DNA of 64,000 nucleotides. Origin: Gluconacetobacter diazotrophicus PA1 5 (GTDB lineage Bacteria > Pseudomonadota > Alphaproteobacteria > Acetobacterales > Acetobacteraceae). The notes under the pieces are model-generated. The model did no database searches. It was not told the DNA's origin and worked only from the letters and a program-made list of their open reading frames with translations. Location of the stretch: contig NC_010125.1 in assembly GCF_000067045.1 (NCBI RefSeq), positions 3,016,001 through 3,080,000 on the forward strand. Direction: 5' to 3'. Each line of letters opens with the position of its first letter. Position 1 is the stretch's first letter. Below are positions 55,626-63,853 of this stretch, one piece after another. Both the position numbers and the translations under genes were made by a program.

Positions 55626-57533
55626 TCAAAAACCGAACATGTGGTCCAGCGAGAAGGCCCCGTCCTGGCCCATGACGCCGTGATATCCGAACAACCGGCA
55701 TGTGGTGTCGCGGATCATGACATAGCCCCCCTGCCCCGCCTGCGCGATGGCGGCGGCACCGAACAGGCGGTGCGGCCAGATCATGGCCGAGCCCGAGCAG
55801 GCGATGGTCATCGCCGTTTCCACCACGACGCGCCCCGCCCCGTCATGCAGGCCCAGCACGGTATGGGAATACGGGCGCCACGCCGCCGATGCCGGATAGA
55901 TCAGGCAGCAGAACGCGTCGCCCAACCCGTTGCCGCCTTTCAGGAACAGGCGCGTGCTCAGGCCCGGCGGCGGCCCGGAATAGGATTGCGGTTCGCCCCT
56001 ATAGGTCATGACGGTGTTGAAGACATGGGCGCCGAAGCTGGTTTCCGCCGCATGCCCGCCGTCACGGGCCACGAATCGCACCAGGGCGTGCAGCCAGCCA
56101 TCGGCCTGCCCACCGTCGCGGAAATCATAGACCAGTTCGGCATGACCCTCCGGCACGCCCAGTTCCGCCAGATCCTGCGCCAGATCGTGGTCGCGCGGCA
56201 GGCAGCCCAGGAATTTCCGGCCGGTCGGCCGGCCCGCCGGATCGAAGCAATCCAGGCGCAGCGGCAGGGTCATCTGCGAGTCGGCCATCGGCACCGGCTG
56301 GACGATCGTGCGGAACCGCGCGGGGTCCAGAATCGGGAACGGCAGAAGGTAGCCACGCCCCAGGCTGGCCGGCAGGGCCGGAATGCCTGGATCGGGCCGC
56401 AGGTCCGCCCGCTCGACGTTCAGGTGGGCGATGCGCGTCCTGGCGGCCGAGGTGACCTCGTAGCGCGGGCGCACGACATGGCGGCCCGAGCGGAATTCGA
56501 TCTGCGCCGGCCATGCCAGACCGGACAGGCTGTCGGAAACGCGAATCGCCACCGTCTGGTAGGGACCGATGGACTGCGTGATCGGGACATGCCGGTCCTC
56601 CCCCATGCGATTGAGGCTCATCGTCCCCGGGGGAATCGTCATGGCGTGGCTGTTCTGCACCCACAGCACCACGTCCTCGCCCGCATCGGGGGCCGGCAGG
56701 TTGGCGTAGCGGTCGGACGGCCAGGCATTGGCGTCGTGCGTCACCGACAGGCTGCGATTGCCACCGGTGCCGTATGTGTCCAGCGCGTATTTCACCACGT
56801 CATGGCCCGCAACGCCGACGGCATGCACGAAAAGCTGTCCCACGAAGGGCGCCAGGCCGAAACGCGCACGCACCGCGCCGCTGTCGATGACGATGGCGCC
56901 GCCCCCGTCGGGCACGGCTTCCTGCCACGTCGCCAGCACCGTCCCGTCCGCGCCGAACAGGCGAAGCCACAGCCGCACCCCGGACGCGCCATAGCGCGAC
57001 CAGTAATTCGCCGTGACCAGCCGGGTGGACAGCCCGTCCGCGTCGCGGAAGAAGGCATGGTTCGTCGCGAAATTCAGCCGGTCCAGATAACGGTCACGAA
57101 CGGTCAGCAAGTCGTCCGGCAGACGCAGCGCGTCCAGCGCCAGGAACCGCGCCCCCGGCGGCAACAGATGGGCGATACGGTCGCGGACGCGCGCCCCATC
57201 GAAGGTCACGGCCAGCACGACCGCAGCCCGCGCCTGCCCCAGGTCGACCAGCGCCCGCGCCGGCCCCGCCGCCGTCGGTTGCCCGACACGCAGCGTGTCA
57301 TGGACATACACGCCCTCGACCACACCCAGTCCCGCCGCCTGCCCCGGCGCCGGATCGGGGCACAGGGCATGCAGCATCGCGAACATGCCGTCCGGATCAT
57401 ACACAGCGACCGGCCCGGCGGCACGGATCTCCGCCAGCAGCACCGACAGCGCCTCGGCCGCCAGCGGATGGGCCAGCGCCTTGTAGAGAACATTGCCGCC
57501 CGCCTGGGCGTCGTAGGTGTGGATGTCCAGCAT
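55626..57533 (-). CDS. 635-aa protein of unknown function
   Basis: From the ATG at 57533 the frame gives MLDIHTYDAQAGGNVLYKALAHP. No signal peptide or obvious membrane helix is seen. The first ~120 residues look like an alpha/beta nucleotide-sugar or glycosyltransferase-style fold: GPVAVYDPDGMFAML, RALVDLGQARAAVVLAVTFDG, LALDALRLPD. The rest is beta-rich, with repeated short strands and motifs such as YANLPAPDAGEDVVLWVQNSHAM. No family was recognised. Codon use and GC match the chromosome, unlike the genes after 58.7 kb. It may be a surface-polymer or carbohydrate-related protein. Confidence 0.6.
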   Translation of the reverse strand: MLDIHTYDAQAGGNVLYKALAHPLAAEALSVLLAEIRAAGPVAVYDPDGMFAMLHALCPDPAPGQAAGLGVVEGVYVHDTLRVGQPTAAGPARALVDLGQARAAVVLAVTFDGARVRDRIAHLLPPGARFLALDALRLPDDLLTVRDRYLDRLNFATNHAFFRDADGLSTRLVTANYWSRYGASGVRLWLRLFGADGTVLATWQEAVPDGGGAIVIDSGAVRARFGLAPFVGQLFVHAVGVAGHDVVKYALDTYGTGGNRSLSVTHDANAWPSDRYANLPAPDAGEDVVLWVQNSHAMTIPPGTMSLNRMGEDRHVPITQSIGPYQTVAIRVSDSLSGLAWPAQIEFRSGRHVVRPRYEVTSAARTRIAHLNVERADLRPDPGIPALPASLGRGYLLPFPILDPARFRTIVQPVPMADSQMTLPLRLDCFDPAGRPTGRKFLGCLPRDHDLAQDLAELGVPEGHAELVYDFRDGGQADGWLHALVRFVARDGGHAAETSFGAHVFNTVMTYRGEPQSYSGPPPGLSTRLFLKGGNGLGDAFCCLIYPASAAWRPYSHTVLGLHDGAGRVVVETAMTIACSGSAMIWPHRLFGAAAIAQAGQGGYVMIRDTTCRLFGYHGVMGQDGAFSLDHMFGF

Positions 57534-57762
57534 GCGGCATTCATACCGCAGAATCCGGCAGCCAGAAATCGGGCCGGGCATTACGCTATGGACATCCATG
57601 CCCGACCCAGACCGCAGCGAATTGTCCGAGCATTCGGCTCTCTGCTTCATGGCGACGTTCGATCCGGCATTCAGGCTCACGACGCACCCGGCAGAAGGTT
57701 GAGATCTCGGACACCTTTCGCCCACGACAGGCATAATTTTAATGTCGCCTTAAAATGATTTT

Positions 57763-58703
57763 CTGAGTGTCCGTCCGAGATCATTGTTTTTAATTACAGA
57801 TCTTTCTGAGCATCAATCGAACTGACGCCCATCGGAGGAAAGCGAGTGCATTGCGATTGAGGCACTCCCAATCCTTGCCCAGGCGTCGGCAGCGGTTCAA
57901 CCAGGCGATGGTGCGCTCCACGATCCAGCGCTTGGGCAATACCACGAATTTTCCGACGTTACAGCGCCGCACGATCTCGACATTCACAGAACGGCAGACA
58001 TGAGCCAGTCCCTGCTGAAACTTTGCCCCCCTGATAGCCAGCGTCGGCGTAGAGTTTCAGGAGGAACGGATACAATCCGAACAATGTCGCCATCAGCATG
58101 ACACCGCCATCACGATCCTGGATATCGGCCGCGTGGGCCGTTGCCTCCATCAACAGGCCCTGCGTATCGACGAGGACATGCCGCTTCTTGCCCTTGATCC
58201 TCTTGCCGGCGTCAAAACCGGACGGATCGATGCGCCGCCCCCTTTTTCGGCACTCTTGACGCTCTGGCTGTCGATGATCGCCGCTGTCGGACTGGCCTCA
58301 CGGTCCGCCTGCTCCCGACACAGGACGTAGAGCGCATGATGCAGACGATCGAGTGTTCCGTCATGCTGCCAGCGGCAGAAATAGTAATTCACCGTGCTGC
58401 GCGGCGGGAGGTCTTTCGGGATCGCGCGCCACTGGCAACCCGTTCCAAGAACATACATCAGGCCATTCATGACCTCCCGTATATCCACTGTCCGCTTGTT
58501 ACCGCCACGCCGGGCAGCCGGGATCAGAGGTTCGATCAGCGACCATTCCTTGTCCGTCAGGTCACTCGGATAGCGAAGCTGGCTCCGGTCATATCGGGCA
58601 CGGTTCTCGGCGGTCCACATCAGCAACTCCTGCGAATCGGGCGCGCTGACAGGGAATCACAAACGATTCCAATGATTCAAGATGATCTTGGACGAACACT
58701 CAG
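57763..58703 (-). mobile_element. IS5-family insertion sequence, decayed (about 940 bp)
   Basis: Bounded by imperfect 22-bp inverted repeats: CTGAGTGTCCGTCCGAGATCAT at 57763-57784 and the complement of CTGAGTGTTCGTCCAAGATCAT at 58682-58703 (20/22 identical, shown here only to mark ends). Inside is an IS5-type transposase in three pieces on the minus strand. A target-site duplication could not be fixed with confidence. Confidence 0.8.
57790..58626 (-). pseudogene. IS5-family transposase, frameshifted
   Basis: Reading from 58626: piece 1 has YPSDLTDKEWSLIEPLIP and AAIIDSQSVKSAEKG (the DDE Asp region). It needs a -1 shift at an A5G5 run (about 58231-58240) to continue as DAGKxIKGKKRHVLVDTQGLL. 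A second shift is needed in a G6 run (58026-58031), where one G is extra, to reach the C-terminal KRWIVERTIAWLNRCRRLGKDWE with the catalytic Glu. The first shift could be programmed, as in IS427-type elements. The second looks like decay, so the copy is probably inactive. Confidence 0.8.
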
Positions 58704-58731
58704 TTGGATGAAAGTTCCAGAGCAACTCACC

Positions 58732-59874
58732 TCATTCACATAGCAGCAACAGATTACCCCTCCCTGACAGGCCTAGAAAAAATTTAGACAGAAGGGGTAG
58801 CGTCCGCGTACAGAACCAACTCTGTGCTGAATACCTGATGTTGTCGAAGGAATATACGATAATCTGGAACCATTTTTTTACATACAAAGCCACCTCCCAT
58901 AAATGAAGCGGATTGTGATAAACGCAGATTGCCAATTTCGGCTTGTTTTTATTTATTGTCTTCATGCCTCCCAATAAAGCATCTACTTCGCCCCCTTCTA
59001 TATCCATTTTAATGAAGGTGGCATCCGGGCAAAGATGATCAATGGTATCAATCTGAATATCAACGTTCCCGTCTACGGAAATTTTTGAAACAGTAGACGT
59101 GTTATTTTCCTGATGAAATTTCACTGCCTCCCGTCTTTTTCCTAATCCGCAATTCATTGCATGGACATTGGGGATTTTCTCTTGCTCGATAAGGAGTTTC
59201 AGTTTTTGAAAATTCATCGAATTCGGCTCAAACGCGTAATACTTCTGATAGATCCCATTGGAGAATTTTAAAAAATCTCGAAGCGTGTCACCAGTATATG
59301 CACCAGCATCGACAAAAACTTCATTTCTATCTATTTTTATAAAATCTTGAAAATATTGACCAGACCGACATACATTCCGAACAAAACTATCACTTCCTGT
59401 TATTTGAGATTTAATATAGGAGACAAATGTCTCCTTGGATAAATCATCATCCAAAATTTCAAAAATAGATGAAAATTTTTGCGCATTATTTAAAATAAAT
59501 TCAGAATTTATTTCGTCGAGATAATGAGGGCTAAGAAAAAAATAATGTACTGAAACAATATCCTTACAATTTAGCGATATAACAGCTTCCATGCCTCTCT
59601 TTATATCTGCCATTCCCAGGACAACAAAAAATTCGGCGTATTTTTCCTTTATGTCATCAAAATGCAGAACCCCCAGTCGCTTTTCGTATGTTTCGTCAAC
59701 AAATCTATCCGCGATATAAATATTTTCTTTCGCGAGAAATTTCTCAACGGTAGAGGCATACTCGCCAGCTCCGTACATAACAATGGGGATTTTTTTTCCC
59801 CTCAGCGCGTCAAGAGACGCTATTCTCTCATTGATGAGTCCATAAAATTCTTCCAAAAACATTGAAAACTCCAA
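58732..59874 (-). CDS. FkbM-family methyltransferase, C-terminus shifted by a poly-A frameshift
   Basis: A 380-aa protein, much more AT-rich than its neighbours. The N-terminal part has a GAGEYASTVEKFL nucleotide-fold motif. The FkbM methyltransferase domain (about 185-340) has VFVDAGAYTGDTLRDFL, YYAFEPN and FIKMDIEGGEVDALLGG. Near the end a run of seven A (58879-58873 on the minus strand) breaks the frame. With one more A the reading would be MVPDYRIFLRQHQVFSTEL...LYAD and stop at 58784, the usual FkbM ending. Base composition and the neighbouring IS suggest horizontal transfer, probably a surface-glycan gene. Confidence 0.75.
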   Translation of the reverse strand: MEFSMFLEEFYGLINERIASLDALRGKKIPIVMYGAGEYASTVEKFLAKENIYIADRFVDETYEKRLGVLHFDDIKEKYAEFFVVLGMADIKRGMEAVISLNCKDIVSVHYFFLSPHYLDEINSEFILNNAQKFSSIFEILDDDLSKETFVSYIKSQITGSDSFVRNVCRSGQYFQDFIKIDRNEVFVDAGAYTGDTLRDFLKFSNGIYQKYYAFEPNSMNFQKLKLLIEQEKIPNVHAMNCGLGKRREAVKFHQENNTSTVSKISVDGNVDIQIDTIDHLCPDATFIKMDIEGGEVDALLGGMKTINKNKPKLAICVYHNPLHLWEVALYVKKWFQIIVYSFDNIRYSAQSWFCTRTLPLLSKFFLGLSGRGNLLLLCE

Positions 59875-60018
59875 ATTATTCTACTTCTATTCCCGGACCG
59901 GCATTTCTAACCATTTAATCTCGGGCCTGCTAACACTCAAACTGGAAGAGCCTGCCATTCCCCCGACCATGTTGCTTTCCGCTGACCTTGCCCCCTGAAA
60001 TGCCCTCGATTTGAAGTA

Positions 60019-60535
60019 ATACCAACGGTTATAGACACAGACCTGTGTGAGCCCACTTTCTGAGCCCGATGGATCGGATGGTGTCAGGCAGGGCGGCAAG
60101 CTTGTTCCAGGCGGAACAGGCGGCGTCGATGATATGATCGATGCCGTCGAAGACGGTGTTGGACAGCCAGTTGGCGCGCAGGAACTGCCAGACATTTTCG
60201 ACCGGGTTCAGTTCGGGCGCGCGGGACGGCAGGAAGATCAGGCTGATATTGCGGGGCAGCTTCAGCTTGTCGGTGGTATGCCATCCTGCGCGATCGAGCA
60301 GCACGACGGCGTGGGCACCGCGGACGACGCAGCGCGAGATTTCCTCGATGTGCAGTTGCATGCTGGCGGTGCCGATGAACGGGAGCGCCAGGCCGGCGGC
60401 TTTGCCACGCGCCGGACAGATCGCGCCGAACAGCCAGGCATTCTCGTAGCGCTGATCAGCCGGCTGGCGTGGCCGCGTGCCGCGCCGGGCCCATTGTCGG
60501 ACGATGCCGTTCTTCTGGCCGATCCGGGCTTCGTC
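60019..60535 (-). pseudogene. IS630-family transposase, 3' half (copy A)
   Basis: Minus strand: the coding part begins at DEARIGQKNGIVRQWARRGTRP. It continues through FGAICPARGK, VVLLDRAGWHTTDKL and APELNPVENVWQFLRANW (the last catalytic Glu region) to a stop at 60029. The element end (TAATACCAAC) is near 60019. The 5' half is cut off at 60535 by the IS110 element and resumes at 62054. Two single-base differences distinguish it from the matching right-hand piece at 63854-64000. Confidence 0.85.
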
Positions 60536-60834
60536 CTTACATGAGGGTTCAGGTGTCAACGTATTTTCGCGATGGCGTGTCTCCTGTCCCTATGGTCTTA
60601 AGTCAGGTGCTTTTATGGGCTCGGGGCCCTTCCGTATCGCAGCAGCGGCTGCATCACCTTACATGCGGTCGGATCGCGCGAGCGACCCGCACCATAAGCC
60701 TCTTGCACCGAGGCTCTGCCCCGACGACGCGCGACCCACCTGAAACGCGGTAGCGTGGCGCTACCAAAGAAGAAGACGGTCGCGTTCCCCGTATCGCCGC
60801 CGACGACTGATCGGCCCGCGGCACTTCTGTCTAT
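60536..60834 (-). ncRNA. Candidate bridge-RNA region of the left IS110 copy
   Basis: About 300 bp between the transposase stop and the element end, with no ORF of its own. It carries the same GGTAGCG/CGCTACC hairpin as the right copy and a GCCTC...GAGGC hairpin whose loop reads GGTGCAA. The position matches the right-end bridge RNA of IS1111-type elements; transcription is inferred. Confidence 0.45.
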
Positions 60835-61974
60835 CTATTCTGCGGTCGTTCCGGTGCCGAATGCGAGACCGTCCGGTATCGATCCTGTCTCCACATAGCG
60901 CCAAAGCGCAATCAGAAGCTTTCTCGCCATGGCCACGATCGCAATGCGGCGTGTCCGCCCTTTCAAGGTGCCGACGCGCTCACGAAACCATGAGGCGAGC
61001 CCGCTTGCGGGCTGATAGCGTAGCCAAAGCCAGGCGAGTTGGATCATCGCCGTCCGCGCTCGCGGGTTTCCGGCCCGGCTGATGCTTCGATCACGATCCA
61101 TGCTGCCACTTTGATAAGGCATAGGCGTAATGCCGACGTAACTGGCCAGTTGGCGACGGTTGTCGAAGCGGCGATAGAACACCTCCCGAACGAGAACGGC
61201 AGCGAAATTCTCGCCGATGCCGCGGATCTGTTTCAGCGAGACGATCTTTTGAGTCACACGGTCATCCATCGCTGCGGCGTCCAGTGTCTTGGCCCGTTCA
61301 GTTTCCAGTTCTCGGATCAGTTCCAACGCCAGGAGAAGCCGACGACGCAGGCGGTCGAGTTCAGCACGAAGGAACGGCGGCAGTTCCCGCCCGTCGCCCG
61401 TGCGCAACGCGGCGACGTCGCGTTCCCAGGACCGTAACGACGGTCTACCCCGGATGCCCTGGGTAAACAGCAGCGCCTCTATTCTGTTTTCGATACGCAG
61501 CCTTTCCTGAACAAGGTGTTCGCGTTCGCGGTGTGTACGTTTGGCATCCTCCTCGTCGGGCGTCGGCACACGCAGCATGCTGCATATCTGGCGATCACCA
61601 TTGAGCCATGCCGCAAGAACACGCAGCATGCCTTCCGCGTCGAGACGGTCCGTCTTGGCCCGACGTGCGCGACGATTGACCAGAATGCTCGTGGGCTCAA
61701 GCACATACGCGGCGATGCCGTGCGCTGTCAGCAAACGATACAGCCAGAAGCCATCGCGGCCGGCCTCGAAACAGCATGACACCTCCGCGACATCACCCGG
61801 CTGGGTCGACGCGCGCGTTTGAAGCTCCGCGATCAATTTCAGCAGCCCTGAGGCGTCTCCACCTTCGAGGCGATGCAATCGGGATTTCGTGGCTCCCGAG
61901 ATAGTCTTTACCGCGACAAGCCAGGAGGAAACGCTGAGTTCGATGGCAATGTGAATGGCGTTCTCGGATGACAT
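60835..61974 (-). CDS. IS110-family transposase (DEDD), left copy
   Basis: A 379-aa transposase from the ATG at 61974 (a longer upstream frame exists but is not conserved in the other copy). The RuvC-like domain has IAIELSVSSWLV, where the first acid is Glu12 instead of the usual Asp. It continues with CCFEAGRDGFW (Glu70) and KTDRLDAEGML (Asp109, Asp112). The C-terminal domain has SYVGITPMPYQSGSMDRDRSISRAGNPRARTAM with the catalytic-serine-type Ser289. It differs from the right copy only at residue 134 (Leu here). Confidence 0.92.
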   Translation of the reverse strand: MSSENAIHIAIELSVSSWLVAVKTISGATKSRLHRLEGGDASGLLKLIAELQTRASTQPGDVAEVSCCFEAGRDGFWLYRLLTAHGIAAYVLEPTSILVNRRARRAKTDRLDAEGMLRVLAAWLNGDRQICSMLRVPTPDEEDAKRTHREREHLVQERLRIENRIEALLFTQGIRGRPSLRSWERDVAALRTGDGRELPPFLRAELDRLRRRLLLALELIRELETERAKTLDAAAMDDRVTQKIVSLKQIRGIGENFAAVLVREVFYRRFDNRRQLASYVGITPMPYQSGSMDRDRSISRAGNPRARTAMIQLAWLWLRYQPASGLASWFRERVGTLKGRTRRIAIVAMARKLLIALWRYVETGSIPDGLAFGTGTTAE

Positions 61975-62053
61975 GGCAGGAACTCCCTCGTCATTGGTGC
62001 TGACACGCTTGAGATTGAGCCTTTCTTGCCGGCGGTGTCTGCCCTCATAGCAT

Positions 62054-62180
62054 CTGGAACCAGATCTCGATCGGCTTGCCCTTGGGCAGATGGCCGGTAT
62101 GGGCATTCAGGATGCGGGGGAAGTTTTTTTGAATGCCTCCATGACGCCAGCGTCCTGACCCGGGTGACGTGGCCGGGCGC
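62054..62180 (-). pseudogene. IS630-family transposase, internal 5' fragment of copy A
   Basis: Minus strand: RPRHPGQDAG, then an A7 run that shifts the frame, then NFPRILNAHTGHLPKGKPIEIWFQ up to the IS110 junction at 62054. It is the piece directly upstream of DEARIGQ in the same transposase. The N-terminus is missing, cut by the next IS630 fragment at about 62181. Confidence 0.7.
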
Positions 62181-62280
62181 TGATACCAACTCCTGTTTGT
62201 TAAAACCCATGTGCCCAAAGTCGTAGCCCGAGGGACATAATGCGCCAGGGCTGGTCGACGAGCTGGTTCCAGGCGGGCAG
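62181..62280 (-). pseudogene. IS630-family transposase, 3' end of a second copy (B)
   Basis: Minus strand reads PAWNQLVDQPWRIMSLGL and then RLWAHMGF with a stop, followed by the element end TGATACCAAC near 62181. This is the usual C-terminus of the same transposase family but differs from copy A (CSAWNKLAALPDTIRSIGL). It is therefore a separate, diverged element truncated at 62280. Confidence 0.65.
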
Positions 62281-62336
62281 CAGACGCCCATACCGGCCAT
62301 CTACCGAAGGGAAAGCCGATCGAGATCTGGTTCCAG
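62281..62336 (+). pseudogene. IS630-family transposase, 5' fragment of copy C
   Basis: Plus strand reads DAHTGHLPKGKPIEIWFQ and stops at the IS110 junction (62336). It has several synonymous differences from the same segment of copy A, so it is a distinct copy in the opposite orientation. Its 3' half resumes at 63854. Confidence 0.7.
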
Positions 62337-62414
62337 ATGCTATGAGGGCAGACACCGCGGCAAGAAAGGCTCAATCTCAAGCGTGTCAGCACCAATGACG
62401 AGGGAGTTCCTGCC

Positions 62415-63554
62415 ATGTCATCCGAGAACGCCATTCACATTGCCATCGAACTCAGCGTTTCCTCCTGGCTTGTCGCGGTAAAGACTATCTCGGGAGCCAC
62501 GAAATCCCGATTGCATCGCCTCGAAGGTGGAGACGCCTCAGGGCTGCTGAAATTGATCGCGGAGCTTCAAACGCGCGCGTCGACCCAGCCGGGTGATGTC
62601 GCGGAGGTGTCATGCTGTTTCGAGGCCGGCCGCGATGGCTTCTGGCTGTATCGTTTGCTGACAGCGCACGGCATCGCCGCGTATGTGCTTGAGCCCACGA
62701 GCATTCTGGTCAATCGTCGCGCACGTCGGGCCAAGACGGACCGTCTCGACGCGGAAGGCATGCTGCGTGTTCTTGCGGCATGGCTCAATGGTGATCGCCA
62801 GATATGCAGCATGGTGCGTGTGCCGACGCCCGACGAGGAGGATGCCAAACGTACACACCGCGAACGCGAACACCTTGTTCAGGAAAGGCTGCGTATCGAA
62901 AACAGAATAGAGGCGCTGCTGTTTACCCAGGGCATCCGGGGTAGACCGTCGTTACGGTCCTGGGAACGCGACGTCGCCGCGTTGCGCACGGGCGACGGGC
63001 GGGAACTGCCGCCGTTCCTTCGTGCTGAACTCGACCGCCTGCGTCGTCGGCTTCTCCTGGCGTTGGAACTGATCCGAGAACTGGAAACTGAACGGGCCAA
63101 GACACTGGACGCCGCAGCGATGGATGACCGTGTGACTCAAAAGATCGTCTCGCTGAAACAGATCCGCGGCATCGGCGAGAATTTCGCTGCCGTTCTCGTT
63201 CGGGAGGTGTTCTATCGCCGCTTCGACAACCGTCGCCAACTGGCCAGTTACGTCGGCATTACGCCTATGCCTTATCAAAGTGGCAGCATGGATCGTGATC
63301 GAAGCATCAGCCGGGCCGGAAACCCGCGAGCGCGGACGGCGATGATCCAACTCGCCTGGCTTTGGCTACGCTATCAGCCCGCAAGCGGGCTCGCCTCATG
63401 GTTTCGTGAGCGCGTCGGCACCTTGAAAGGGCGGACACGCCGCATTGCGATCGTGGCCATGGCGAGAAAGCTTCTGATTGCGCTTTGGCGCTATGTGGAG
63501 ACAGGATCGATACCGGACGGTCTCGCATTCGGCACCGGAACGACCGCAGAATAG
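62415..63554 (+). CDS. IS110-family transposase (DEDD), right copy
   Basis: A 379-aa transposase identical to the left copy except Val134 in place of Leu. It has the same RuvC-like acidic residues (Glu12, Glu70, Asp109, Asp112) and Ser289 in PYQSGS. With its bridge RNA it would carry out circular excision and RNA-guided insertion without generating target duplications. Both copies have full-length frames, so both could be active. Confidence 0.92.
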   Translation: MSSENAIHIAIELSVSSWLVAVKTISGATKSRLHRLEGGDASGLLKLIAELQTRASTQPGDVAEVSCCFEAGRDGFWLYRLLTAHGIAAYVLEPTSILVNRRARRAKTDRLDAEGMLRVLAAWLNGDRQICSMVRVPTPDEEDAKRTHREREHLVQERLRIENRIEALLFTQGIRGRPSLRSWERDVAALRTGDGRELPPFLRAELDRLRRRLLLALELIRELETERAKTLDAAAMDDRVTQKIVSLKQIRGIGENFAAVLVREVFYRRFDNRRQLASYVGITPMPYQSGSMDRDRSISRAGNPRARTAMIQLAWLWLRYQPASGLASWFRERVGTLKGRTRRIAIVAMARKLLIALWRYVETGSIPDGLAFGTGTTAE

Positions 63555-63853
63555 ATAGACAGAAGTGCCGCGGGCCGATCAGTCGTCGGCGGCGATACGG
63601 GGAACGCGACCGTCTTCTTCTTTGGTAGCGCCACGCTACCGCGTTTCAGGTGGGTCGCGCGTCGTCGGGGCAGAGCCTCGTGCAAGAGGCATTATGGTGC
63701 GGGTCGCTCGCGCGATCCGACCGCATGTAAGGTGATGCAGCCGCTGCTGCGATACGGAAGGGCCCCGAGCCCATAAAAGCACCTGACTTAAGACCATAGG
63801 GACAGGAGACACGCCATCGCGAAAATACGTTGACACCTGAACCCTCATGTAAG
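63555..63853 (+). ncRNA. Candidate bridge-RNA region of the right IS110 copy
   Basis: A non-coding 3' end with a perfect hairpin GGTAGCG-CCA-CGCTACC (63624-63640) and a second GCCTC-GTGCAA-GAGGC (63675-63690). The segment GCCTCGT (63675-63681) is complementary to ACGAGGC of the IS630 target just right of the insertion core. That is what a right target guide would look like, though a 7-base match can arise by chance. The left copy has an extra G in this loop. Transcription is inferred from the known IS1111 layout. Confidence 0.45.

Larger units (their letters stand above)
60536..62053 (-). mobile_element. IS110-family element, left copy (1518 bp)
   Basis: Transcribed to the left. Boundaries come from the interrupted IS630 gene: codons ...WFQ end at 62054 and DEARIG resume at 60535. 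An AG dinucleotide at each junction (CT on the other strand) matches the usual IS110 core. Short subterminal repeats ATGAGGG/CCCTCAT lie near the ends. The long non-coding stretch is at the 3' side (60536-60834) and the 5' side is short (79 bp). This layout fits the IS1111 subgroup, whose bridge RNA lies at the right end. Confidence 0.8.
62337..63853 (+). mobile_element. IS110-family element, right copy (1517 bp)
   Basis: Same element as the left copy in opposite orientation, inserted at the identical codon of another IS630 gene (WFQ ^ DEARIG). Left end (ATGCTATGAGGG) is at 62337, right end (CCCTCATGTAAG) at 63853. The core AG lies at 62335-62336 and again at 63852-63853. The transposase occupies 62415-63554 and the long 3' non-coding part 63555-63853. 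Confidence 0.8.

Noticed and set aside
55641-57758. 705-residue plus-strand frame opposite the 635-aa unknown protein
   Set aside because: Arg/His/Gln-rich shadow; the minus frame has normal amino-acid balance and a proper start. Some doubt remains because neither has a recognised family.
57763-58703. Target-site duplication of the IS5-type element
   Set aside because: Flanks do not give a convincing matched short repeat once the inverted-repeat ends are fixed.
62054-62434. Short minus-strand frames in the centre of the inverted repeat as novel genes
   Set aside because: They read through IS630 fragments and the IS110 end; no independent gene is supported.
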